From NCBI GenBank assembly GCA_017399905.1, contig JAFQAR010000002.1:1-64000 (forward strand): a stretch of DNA of 64,000 nucleotides, in the 5' to 3' direction. Below are positions 8,590 to 15,487 of this stretch, piece after piece (position 1 is the first letter of the stretch; each line of letters starts with the position of its first letter). Source of the DNA: Bacteroidales bacterium. Lineage in GTDB: Bacteria > Bacteroidota > Bacteroidia > Bacteroidales > UBA932. Under the pieces are notes generated by a model. The model saw nothing but the letters and a program-made list of their open reading frames with translations, did no database searches and was not told the origin of the DNA. Both the position numbers and the translations under genes were made by a program.

Positions 8590-9492
8590 ATGAAGCGTTT
8601 GCTTTTAATCCCATTTATGGTTCTCTTCGCTTGTTCTGTTCTGGCTCAGTCCCGAGAAGAACTATATAATAACTTCAAGGTTGCGATGTCTGAACGAGAC
8701 TCTTCCGCCATTATCTCTCTGATTTCAGATTGGGGGAGGCTGTTCCCGTATGATGCAGAAATCTATTCTCTAAAAGCGAACTATTATTTTCAGAATGCAG
8801 TTGATGATGTGATTGTAATGTCTGATACAGAACCTACTGATGGAAGAGAGTGTTATGTACTAGAAGATTCATTAGGAGTCAAGGCGTATATGTTCTCCGA
8901 ACTTCAAATAGACTCCGTAAAATTAGATTCTGCAAAAGGGACACTTGCAGAAGGAATCAGCAAGAATCCTGATAGAATTGATTTGAGATTAGGAAAGGTA
9001 ACCATACATCTTTATGTGCACGAATATTCTCTGGCAGTACAAGAAATACAATCAGCGTTAGAACATTCCATCAAGAATAATAATAAGTGGATAGGAACAT
9101 TAGATATTCCTATTGAGACCGATGGTATATCATATCTTAGAGACTGCATTCAAGACTATCTTTCGCAGTTACTCAATTCAAATGACATCATTTCTGCAGA
9201 AAAGATGATTGATACTTGTATTCAGTTATATCCTGATGAGGCAATATTCCTGTGTGACAAAGGAACTTTAAGGTTCTATGCTGATGACCCAAAGAATGCT
9301 CTTGAATGGTTCCTTAAAGCAAGAGAACTTACTCCTGAGGATATGTTGATTACAAATAACATTGCAAATCTTTATGAGAAACAAGGGGACAAGGAAAATG
9401 CCCTTAAATATTACCATATCGTAGCAGATGGTAACGATGAGTATTTTGCTGAAATTGCTCGAACTGCAATACAAGAGTTAAATGCAGAATAA
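8590..9492 (+). CDS. Secreted tetratricopeptide-repeat protein
   Basis: A 300-residue protein with a signal peptide (MKRLLLIPFMVLFACSVLAQ; the Cys makes a lipoprotein possible but the box is poor). TPR-like helical pairs follow. The clearest are near residues 205-285, with PDEAIFLCDKGTLRFY, PKNALEWFLKARELTPED and DKENALKYYHIVADGN. TPRs mediate protein-protein contacts; no partner is evident. Codon use is AT-rich, unlike the flanking core genes. It is followed by an att-like tRNA fragment at 9592, so it probably arrived as a unit with the 68-aa gene. Confidence 0.7.
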   Translation: MKRLLLIPFMVLFACSVLAQSREELYNNFKVAMSERDSSAIISLISDWGRLFPYDAEIYSLKANYYFQNAVDDVIVMSDTEPTDGRECYVLEDSLGVKAYMFSELQIDSVKLDSAKGTLAEGISKNPDRIDLRLGKVTIHLYVHEYSLAVQEIQSALEHSIKNNNKWIGTLDIPIETDGISYLRDCIQDYLSQLLNSNDIISAEKMIDTCIQLYPDEAIFLCDKGTLRFYADDPKNALEWFLKARELTPEDMLITNNIANLYEKQGDKENALKYYHIVADGNDEYFAEIARTAIQELNAE

Positions 9493-9616
9493 TCTCAGAA
9501 GTCAATTTCATATACACAGTTCGTCAAATCGGCATTCTACACTATTCTAATATGGTTTTAGTGGGAGATCGGGCTATACTCTATTACTACACCCCTCTCA
9601 CCGCAAGGACAGGTAA

Positions 9617-9864
9617 ATCCTGAGCTAAATGTTTCATCTGAATCAGAAAGTGAGTATCTTCGTATGTCCCAAACTTATCACCTTAGATTATCATACTATG
9701 AAAAAGACACTCATTCTTTTTATTGCGGCTCTTGTTTTTAACTGTGTAGCTTCTGCTCAGATCAAGGAAGACTTTGTCAGTCTTTCCAGCAATCAGTGGG
9801 GTAAGGAATATCCTAAAGCCAATTCTGAAGGATATGTGCGTAACCAGGTCTACGCTCCGCAGGC
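9617..9864 (+). pseudogene. Chimeric fragment: susD 3' end joined to esterase 5' end
   Basis: 9617-9673 matches the 3' part of the susD gene at about 24802-24859. 9692-9864 matches the start of the CE1-like esterase gene at 25051-25223, including its signal peptide and about 55 codons. About 190 nt that separate them in the intact locus are missing. Mismatches cluster in the signal peptide; the following roughly 110 nt differ by a single base. Homology stops abruptly at 9864, where an unrelated gene fragment begins in the opposite direction. It is not functional as an esterase. Confidence 0.85.
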
Positions 9865-10010
9865 AACTTTGCCCAATAGTCACACATCGCCTTACTAATC
9901 TTCTGCTTAGTGTCATTGCTGTGCTTACGTCCTTGGTGGGCGATGCTCTGTTTCTCACGTGTCTGCTGTGAGACATCGTTTCGGTAAATTCTTCTCTGTG
10001 GTTGAACCAT
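9864..10010 (-). pseudogene. 5' fragment of a NUMOD3-like DNA-binding protein
   Basis: From ATG 10010 the reverse strand encodes about 49 credible residues (RRIYRNDVSQQTREKQSIAH, GRKHSNDTKQKISKAM, CDYWAKLP). They resemble the short NUMOD3 helix found in homing-endonuclease-associated and phage/mobile proteins. At the junction with the esterase fragment the frame runs into unrelated antisense sequence and stops. Only the head of the gene survives. Family assignment is by motif recall only. Confidence 0.5.
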
Positions 10011-10222
10011 ATTACTATCAATTTTAATCAGTTATTATTGCTATCAAATTTAGATACCCTACATAGTCAATGTAGTCTAAATAATAAATATAGTTCAACA
10101 TAGAAAAAGTCAAGATAATGGGTAAAATTTTCGTAACGAACTGTCCTACGCCTATGTTCCGACACAGAAACTACCACGTTTAAGGTTAATCAAGTCGCTG
10201 ACATTGATAGTCTTATTCGGCA

Positions 10223-10287
10223 AATTCACGAAAACAATTCACGAAAACAATTCACGAAAACAATTCACGAAAACAATTCACGAAAAC
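10223..10287. repeat. Five perfect 13-nt tandem repeats
   Basis: Unit AATTCACGAAAAC repeated five times without change, directly upstream of the barstar gene promoter. There are no spacers, so it is not a CRISPR array. Confidence 0.95.
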
Positions 10288-10321
10288 ACTCTATTACCAA
10301 GGTGGGGAAAATACTGATATA

Positions 10322-10352
10322 TTGATTTTTACAATCGGATTATATATATTTA
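10322..10352 (+). promoter_or_regulatory. Promoter of barstar gene
   Basis: TTG at 10322, 20 nt, then TATATTTA at 10345-10352 (one mismatch to consensus). This gives a leader of about 14 nt. Confidence 0.5.
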
Positions 10353-10371
10353 TATCCATAAATCGCAATTT

Positions 10372-10695
10372 ATGAAATATAAGACAATTCAAATCGACTG
10401 CAATAATATGAGCGAAAAGGAGTTAAACAAAACAATGAAAGAACTCCTTGGTTTCCCTGATTTCTACGGAATGAATTGGGATGCAATGATAGACTGCCTC
10501 AGTTATATGCGTTATCCTCACGAGCAAATTACAGAACTGACCTTAGAGGAGGACGAAACACTAATCATCTACTGCAAGAATCTTCCCAAAGCGAAGTTTG
10601 ATATTCCAATCTTTATCGATGTGATAGAGGCAGTTAATGAAAGGGAAATGAATGGCGGACATTCTCCTCAGATATTCCTTTGTCCTATATGCTAA
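10372..10695 (+). CDS. Barstar-family immunity protein
   Basis: A 107-residue protein of the barstar fold, which blocks barnase-type RNases by plugging the active site. The family core is clear: a first strand and helix (YKTIQIDCNNMSEKELNKTM), then FPDFYGMNWDAMIDCLSYM near residues 29-48 (compare the usual FGxNxDALwDcL), and the last strand-helix (FDIPIFIDVIEAVNERE). No barnase-like toxin gene is nearby, so it looks like an orphan immunity gene. It is AT-rich and has its own promoter. The next gene begins 14 nt after its stop and may be co-transcribed. It could instead control an endogenous RNase. Confidence 0.85.
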   Translation: MKYKTIQIDCNNMSEKELNKTMKELLGFPDFYGMNWDAMIDCLSYMRYPHEQITELTLEEDETLIIYCKNLPKAKFDIPIFIDVIEAVNEREMNGGHSPQIFLCPIC

Positions 10696-10709
10696 ATTCC
10701 AATTTAATA

Positions 10710-11048
10710 ATGAAACATATGAACTTTAATGACATATATTGGCACGACTCTTATTTGGAGGAAATAACCCTCGGAACATCCTTAAAGTCCGACGAAAGAG
10801 TTTTCAAAATGAAAGTAAACTGCCCTGATAGTTCGAATATAATGGTAGTCTTTGATGGGTACTACTCTTTTAACTTGTCGCTGAATGGTTGGATTATGGG
10901 TAAGGATATTATTGTAGAAGCACGTGAGGAAAAGGTGAATGTAGTCTCATTCAATAAAGAATACGAACTTACAAAATACACGTTTATAACTTGTAGCGGT
11001 AGATTTGAGGTGATTGCAAATGGATTTCAAGTAATAACAGAAAAGTAA
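10710..11048 (+). CDS. Putative immunity protein, unrecognised family
   Basis: A 112-residue soluble protein starting MKHMNFNDIYWHDSYLEEIT. The early YWHDSxLEEI motif and all-beta pattern (FKMKVNCPDSSNIMVVFDGY, WIMGKDIIVEAREEKVNVVS) are typical of small immunity-type proteins in polymorphic-toxin arrays, but I cannot name a family. In-frame alternatives are TTG 10680 and ATG 10689, both overlapping or touching the barstar gene. ATG 10710 is preferred because the conserved-looking part begins there. Function is inferred only from size, motif and position next to barstar. Confidence 0.55.
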   Translation: MKHMNFNDIYWHDSYLEEITLGTSLKSDERVFKMKVNCPDSSNIMVVFDGYYSFNLSLNGWIMGKDIIVEAREEKVNVVSFNKEYELTKYTFITCSGRFEVIANGFQVITEK

Positions 11049-11220
11049 TTGAGCGTATTCATAAATCAAGTGTATTCAGAAAAATCAATTTGAATACACT
11101 TTTTTAATGCTTGTATCGTATTCATATTTATCAAAGAATTATCAGAATACTTTAATATACTCATCTCAATTGCTAAGAAACCAATCATAGAAAATTCAAT
11201 ACGAATTTCTCTTAAAGAGA

Positions 11221-11251
11221 CAAAGACACTGCTGATCCAGCAGTGTCTTTG
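11221..11251. terminator. Perfect 14-bp hairpin, likely bidirectional terminator
   Basis: CAAAGACACTGCTG, ATC, CAGCAGTGTCTTTG. It lies between the rightward immunity genes and the leftward 46-aa gene. The T-run is only the three Ts inside the stem. Confidence 0.6.
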
Positions 11252-11312
11252 CTATGAACACCGAGGGGAAGAAGCACCGCAAGGAAGCGGTTTCCGTCAG
11301 TTACCTATCGGG

Positions 11313-11453
11313 CTATCCCTCAATAGCACGGTAGTGTGAACGGACTTTCACTGTCTTGCCATTGATAATGCGCTCGTGCGCCTTTACCTTGACAACCTTT
11401 TGTGTACTGACTTCGATATGAAGTTTCAAAGTAACTTTGAGTCGTTCTTTCAT
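11313..11453 (-). CDS. 46-aa basic small protein
   Basis: A short reading frame from ATG 11453 to TAG, with the sequence MKERLKVTLKLHIEVSTQKV then VKVKAHERIINGKTVKVRSH and YRAIEG. It is strongly basic (Lys/Arg-rich) and strand-rich, with no cysteine and no membrane segment. Its start codon lies inside the left arm of the inverted repeat 11451-11604. Family unknown. It faces the same way as the recombinase, 198 nt beyond it, and could be a small DNA-binding accessory or a chance frame. Reading-frame quality (charged pattern, proper start) favours a real gene. Confidence 0.5.
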   Translation of the reverse strand: MKERLKVTLKLHIEVSTQKVVKVKAHERIINGKTVKVRSHYRAIEG

Positions 11454-11604
11454 AATGTATGATTAAAAAGAGAATTTCGTAAAGAACACCCTATGTACTG
11501 AACTACATCCCTCGGCTTATGCTTCCTGAAAAAGAAAAGGTATTCAGTGAGGGCTGAATACCAATCCGTTGTTTCTCTTTTTGCCTTTCGGCTCATACAT
11601 TATG
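11451..11604. repeat. Nested inverted repeats between recombinase and 46-aa gene
   Basis: Outer arms CATAATGTATGA (11451-11462) and TCATACATTATG (11593-11604) are perfect complements. Inside are AAAAAGAGAA (about 11465-11474) and TTCTCTTTTT (about 11572-11581), then a central hairpin GGTATTCAG-TGAGGG-CTGAATACC at 11539-11562. The three nested levels could fold as one RNA or DNA structure. Confidence 0.8.
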
Positions 11605-11651
11605 CGACAAAGGTATATAAAGTTTTCAATATCACAAACTTTTCCGAAAAA

Positions 11652-12563
11652 TTATTCCTGCGTAGCATTGTCAAGTGCATCAACTACTTTCTGTTTACCC
11701 TTACGGGTTGAGGCAATATATGGACGCATTACCTCAACGTCGGAATGAGAGGTTATCTGTGCAATCAAGTCAAGTTCCACGCCCTCGTTGAGTGCCGTTA
11801 CCACGAATGTCCTACGAGCAGTATGTGATGTCAAATCCGCTTTTGGTGTCTTGATTTCCTCAACCTTGTCTAACTTGTATTGGTAGTCTATCCATTCGCC
11901 TTGCAGCTGTGCCAACTTGCCTAACTCTTTCAAATGGTCATTGTACTTCTGATTGCTGATGACAGGGAAGACTACGCCATTGTCGTACAGGTTGTCCTTG
12001 TACTTCTCATATATACGGGTTGCCACCTTGGATAAAGGGAAAGGTATCCTATCCTTGTCCTTCTTCGTAAGGATGTCTATCTCGTACTTTCCTCCTTCAA
12101 CTTCTCGGATATTGTCGTGCTTCAACTGCTTGATGTCCGAGTAACGTAGTGCCGTGAAGCATTGGAACACGAAGAAGTCACGTGTCATATCCATAGAACC
12201 GCCTTCTTCAAGTTCAAGGTTGATAATCGTTTTTAGTTCATCGGTAGTGAGATACCTGACCGCCTTTCTGCTCTGTGGTAACGTCGCTTCATACTCAAAG
12301 AACTCTTTGTTTACTGGGTAGTTCTTCTGACTAGCATACTTCAGGAACTCTTTAAGCATACTTAACACCTTCACAATCTTATCATTGTACATCGTCTCAG
12401 AAAGGTGAGACAGGTACTTGTTCATAGTCTCGGTGCTGAAATCCGTGAAACGGATGTCTGCATTGAATGCTTTGAGGCTTTGACGGGTTCGTGCGAACAT
12501 CTCTCTATATTCCTTGCTCCAACGACGTGTTTCGGAGCGTGTCTCAATGTATTTGTCGAACAC
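11652..12563 (-). CDS. Tyrosine recombinase, N-terminally truncated
   Basis: A site-specific recombinase of the Bacteroidetes integrase type. The core-binding domain is present (about residues 10-90), as is the catalytic domain with Arg140 (CFTALRYSDI), His247-x-x-Arg250 (SHTARRTF), His273 (ITSHSDVEVM) and nucleophile Tyr282 (MRPYIAST). It measures 303 residues from GTG 12563, against about 400 in full-length relatives: the N-terminal arm-type DNA-binding domain is missing. The frame stays open upstream but reads through a repeat and the host terminator palindrome, so no genuine N-terminus is encoded. Catalysis might survive; normal att-site recognition probably does not. It may be the original recombinase of an immunity-gene island. 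Confidence 0.8.
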   Translation of the reverse strand: MFDKYIETRSETRRWSKEYREMFARTRQSLKAFNADIRFTDFSTETMNKYLSHLSETMYNDKIVKVLSMLKEFLKYASQKNYPVNKEFFEYEATLPQSRKAVRYLTTDELKTIINLELEEGGSMDMTRDFFVFQCFTALRYSDIKQLKHDNIREVEGGKYEIDILTKKDKDRIPFPLSKVATRIYEKYKDNLYDNGVVFPVISNQKYNDHLKELGKLAQLQGEWIDYQYKLDKVEEIKTPKADLTSHTARRTFVVTALNEGVELDLIAQITSHSDVEVMRPYIASTRKGKQKVVDALDNATQE

Positions 12564-12599
12564 GAAGAAGAACTCGTCTGTCTGACTTTTGCGATATAT

Positions 12600-12631
12600 A
12601 GGGGGATGTCGGAGCTGAGTGACGAAATCCC
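12600..12631. repeat. Short palindrome-ended repeat at the island's right edge
   Basis: AGGGGGATGTCGGAGC then TGAGTGACGAAATCCC. It has the same termini and inner GACGAAA as 7826-7892. It coincides with the point where recombinase homology ends. Confidence 0.5.
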
Positions 12632-12648
12632 GGTGAGATAATAGGAAT

Positions 12649-12678
12649 CGGCCAGATAAGAGGGCTCTTATCTGGCCG
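12649..12678. terminator. Terminator of the GH2 gene
   Basis: Perfect 14-bp stem CGGCCAGATAAGAG / CTCTTATCTGGCCG with a GG loop, 33 nt beyond the GH2 stop. No T-run; probably a strong hairpin terminator acting in both directions. Confidence 0.7.
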
Positions 12679-12710
12679 TGATGGCTAAAAGGTTTAGGAA
12701 CAGGAAATAA

Positions 12711-15452
12711 CTATCTGCTGCTGATGACGAGGTCGGTCTTGCCGTACTCGGAAGTAACGCTGAGTGTGGCGCGGCCAGGCTTGTCCTTGATTGAACGGAC
12801 GACTGCGAGTGCCTTTCCGTGGAACAGAGCCTTGTCATTGCCTTTGAGAGAGAGAGAGTCGGCTGCATTTCCGTTGTCCACTCCATAGAGTTCACCGTTG
12901 CCGCTTACTTCGAAATGAAGCATTGTATCAGCGTCAGGAACCACCTTTCCATCCTTGTCGACAAGTTCTGCAGTCACATAGCAGAGGTCGTATCCGTCAG
13001 CGGAGATCTTCTTGCGGTCCGGGGTAAGTCTGACAGCTACAGGCTCACCGGCAGTCACGCGTGAAGTCCTTGCCACTTCTGCGCCATCCTTATAGGATAC
13101 AACTTCTATCATTCCAGGCTCATAAGGCACTTCAAGCCATTCTGCATGAAGTACTTCGTTGGTCTTGCTCTTCTTTCCGAGCGACTTTCCGTTCACGAAG
13201 AGCTCCACTTCGTCGGCATTGCTGTAATATGTCCAGATGTCCACAGTATCGCCTTCTTTCCAGTTCCAATGAGGGAAGAGATGGAGGACTGTCTTGTCGG
13301 TCCATTCGCTCTGATACATCCAGTAGACGTCCTTAGGGAAGCCGGCAAGGTCAACGATGCCGAAATAGCTTGATCGTGACGGCCAGCCGTATGGAGTAGG
13401 CTCTCCGAGATAGTCGAATCCTGTCCATACGAATGTTCCTGCGATGTAGTCGCGGTCGCGGATCGGAATCCATGCTTCCTCATGAAGATTGCCCCAAGGC
13501 ACTGACCATGAGTCATAGCCTGAACACTGATGGGTAGGATTGGTGTCTTCTCCGAAGATCCTGCTCGGATGCTTCTCCTTGCTTGACGAAGGCATCATGT
13601 ATTCGCCGCGGCTGCTGATTGCGGATGCGGTTTCCGAACCGTACATCCTCTTTCCAGGGAAGTAATCAAGGCAGCGGTCATATACCTGTGGATGATAGTT
13701 GAATCCATAAGAATCCAGGGCTCCGCTTCTGAAGAGATTGTTGGTAGGACCGACGCCATTGCAGCCTGCAGTCACGAAACGGGTCGAATCGACAACCTTG
13801 ACAAGCTGTACCATGTACCTTGTAAGAAGAACGTTAGGGTTGTTCTCGAAAGGTCCGTCAGGATTGGTGTGGTCTACGAAGTTGAGGAGAAGGTTGGCCT
13901 CCGTAAGGCTGAGGTTCTGGAGATTGTCATCCATTGAATCGCCCTGCTCGCCGATCTCGTTGGCAATGCTCCACATAATGATGCACGGATGGTTGCGGTC
14001 TCTTCTTACGAAATCCTGAAGGTCGGCAACATGCCATTTGTCGAAGAAGCGCGAGTAATCGAATGTGGTCTTGCGTTTGCGCCACATGTCGAATGCTTCG
14101 TCGATGACGAGGAGACCCATCCTGTCGCAGATTTCAAGAAGCTCAGGAGCCGGAGGGTTATGTGATGTCCTGATGGCATTGCAGCCCATCTCCTTGAGAA
14201 TTCCGATCTCTCTTTCGAGGGCCCTGTAGTGCACTGCGGAGCCTATGCATCCCATGTCGTGATGCAGACATACGCCCAGCATCTTTACAGGTTCCCCATT
14301 GAGATATACGCCCTTCATCGGATCCCATTCGATGGTTCTGAATCCGAATGTGGTCCTGTAGTCGTCAACAGTCTTTCCGTTGACGCTGATCTCTGTGCTT
14401 ACGGAATAAAGTGCAGGAGAATCGATGCCCCATAGTTCTGGATTCCTGACTTCCAGAGAAGCGGTCGTTACGTTCCTGCCGTTTTCCAGTACGACGTCGT
14501 CACTTACCGATGCGACTTTCCTTCCCTTTGCGTCGATGATATCATGTGTGACGACGGCATTTACCTGACCCTCGCAGTTCTCGATGGTGGTCTCGATGTT
14601 CACTTTGCCGGATCCGGCTGTGATTTCAGGAGTAGTCACATAGGTTCCGGAATATGCCACGTGCTGGTTTGCCACGGCAACAAGCCTTACGTTGCGGTAG
14701 ATTCCGCAACCGGCGTACCAACGTGAATTCGGCTGGTCCGCGTTGTCGCAACGTACGGCCATCACATTGTCTTCTCCGGCAGGATTCAGATATTCCGTGA
14801 TGTCGTATGAGAATGAGCTGTAACCGTAAGGACGTGTGCCCACCGGCTTTCCGTTGACATATACGGTACTGTTCATGAACACACCGTCAAACTCCACATA
14901 GACACGTTCCGCATCCGGAGTGGCGAAGTGCTTGCGGTACCATCCGATTCCGCCAGGAAGCGCTCCGCTGCCGGTTCCTGAAGGTGCTGATTTCGAAAAC
15001 TCTCCTTCTATCGCCCAGTCGTGAGGAAGATGAAGGTCGCGCCATCCGAGGTCGTCGAATTCAGGTGCCGCCCATGCTGCCTCGGCGCTTTCCGTAAAGT
15101 GGGACGGATGGGCATTGCGCGGCCGGTCGGGTTCACGCACGGTCATCTGCATGCCGAAAGGACGCGGGCCGTTGCCTCTGTTGCCCATATTCCTCATGGC
15201 CTTTCTCCTCTGTTCTATCTGCTTCTTCTGCTGTTCTATCAGAACAAGCCTTTGAACAGCCCAGGCTGCATCCTGTTCTGCTTCATAGTTTGCCATCTCT
15301 TCTGGAGTGAACTCGAATTCAGGGCTGTCTCCCATTGAGAACTTCCAGTCAAAATTGAAGTCTTCCACGATACGTACTCCGGAATCTACCGGTTTCTCAC
15401 CGCATGAGCATAAGACAGCAAATGCAAGGAGAATCAATAGTCTGGTTTTCAT
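12711..15452 (-). CDS. GH2 glycoside hydrolase (beta-galactosidase-like lipoprotein)
   Basis: A 913-residue lipoprotein (LCSC, Cys17), so probably on the outer membrane or facing the periplasm. It has a GH2 sugar-binding jelly roll (DLHLPHDWAIEGEFS, GGIGWYRKHF), an immunoglobulin-like domain and a TIM barrel. The acid/base Glu lies in WSIANEIGEQG (about residue 500) and the nucleophile in MYGSETAS (about 605). A DUF4982-like domain and a C-terminal Ig-like domain (YDLCYVTAELVDKDGK) follow. An unusual insert of about 70 residues splits the first strand of the jelly roll (about 40-115: EAEQDAAWAVQRLVLIEQQK, GNRGNGPRPFGM). Start at ATG 15452; a TTG two codons earlier is less likely. Substrate is not determinable; beta-galactosides are most common. 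It lies 35 nt after the hybrid regulator, in the same operon. Confidence 0.9.
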   Translation of the reverse strand: MKTRLLILLAFAVLCSCGEKPVDSGVRIVEDFNFDWKFSMGDSPEFEFTPEEMANYEAEQDAAWAVQRLVLIEQQKKQIEQRRKAMRNMGNRGNGPRPFGMQMTVREPDRPRNAHPSHFTESAEAAWAAPEFDDLGWRDLHLPHDWAIEGEFSKSAPSGTGSGALPGGIGWYRKHFATPDAERVYVEFDGVFMNSTVYVNGKPVGTRPYGYSSFSYDITEYLNPAGEDNVMAVRCDNADQPNSRWYAGCGIYRNVRLVAVANQHVAYSGTYVTTPEITAGSGKVNIETTIENCEGQVNAVVTHDIIDAKGRKVASVSDDVVLENGRNVTTASLEVRNPELWGIDSPALYSVSTEISVNGKTVDDYRTTFGFRTIEWDPMKGVYLNGEPVKMLGVCLHHDMGCIGSAVHYRALEREIGILKEMGCNAIRTSHNPPAPELLEICDRMGLLVIDEAFDMWRKRKTTFDYSRFFDKWHVADLQDFVRRDRNHPCIIMWSIANEIGEQGDSMDDNLQNLSLTEANLLLNFVDHTNPDGPFENNPNVLLTRYMVQLVKVVDSTRFVTAGCNGVGPTNNLFRSGALDSYGFNYHPQVYDRCLDYFPGKRMYGSETASAISSRGEYMMPSSSKEKHPSRIFGEDTNPTHQCSGYDSWSVPWGNLHEEAWIPIRDRDYIAGTFVWTGFDYLGEPTPYGWPSRSSYFGIVDLAGFPKDVYWMYQSEWTDKTVLHLFPHWNWKEGDTVDIWTYYSNADEVELFVNGKSLGKKSKTNEVLHAEWLEVPYEPGMIEVVSYKDGAEVARTSRVTAGEPVAVRLTPDRKKISADGYDLCYVTAELVDKDGKVVPDADTMLHFEVSGNGELYGVDNGNAADSLSLKGNDKALFHGKALAVVRSIKDKPGRATLSVTSEYGKTDLVISSR

Positions 15453-15487
15453 AATCAATATAGTTTAAAGGGTTGTTTCATAAGGCA

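Larger units (their letters stand above)
10021..10371. other. AT-rich non-coding island segment
   Basis: 350 nt with no gene. It contains the 13-nt tandem repeat at 10223-10287 and the barstar promoter at 10322-10352. Confidence 0.6.
7788..12631. mobile_element. tRNA-Ser-linked accessory island (patchwork, probably immobile)
   Basis: AT-rich DNA between the tRNA 3' end and the host GH2 terminator. Evidence of mobility: a tyrosine recombinase at the far end, repeated tRNA 3'-end sequence (7883-7905, 9592-9605), orphan immunity genes, a fragment of a PUL gene pair, a truncated NUMOD3-like gene and several structured repeats. The recombinase has lost its N-terminal domain at the right boundary, so the island is probably a decayed composite. 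Exact ends are inferred; the right end lies between 12563 and 12649. Confidence 0.7.

Noticed and set aside
10223-10287. CRISPR array
   Set aside because: The 13-nt units are contiguous with no spacers, and no cas gene is present.
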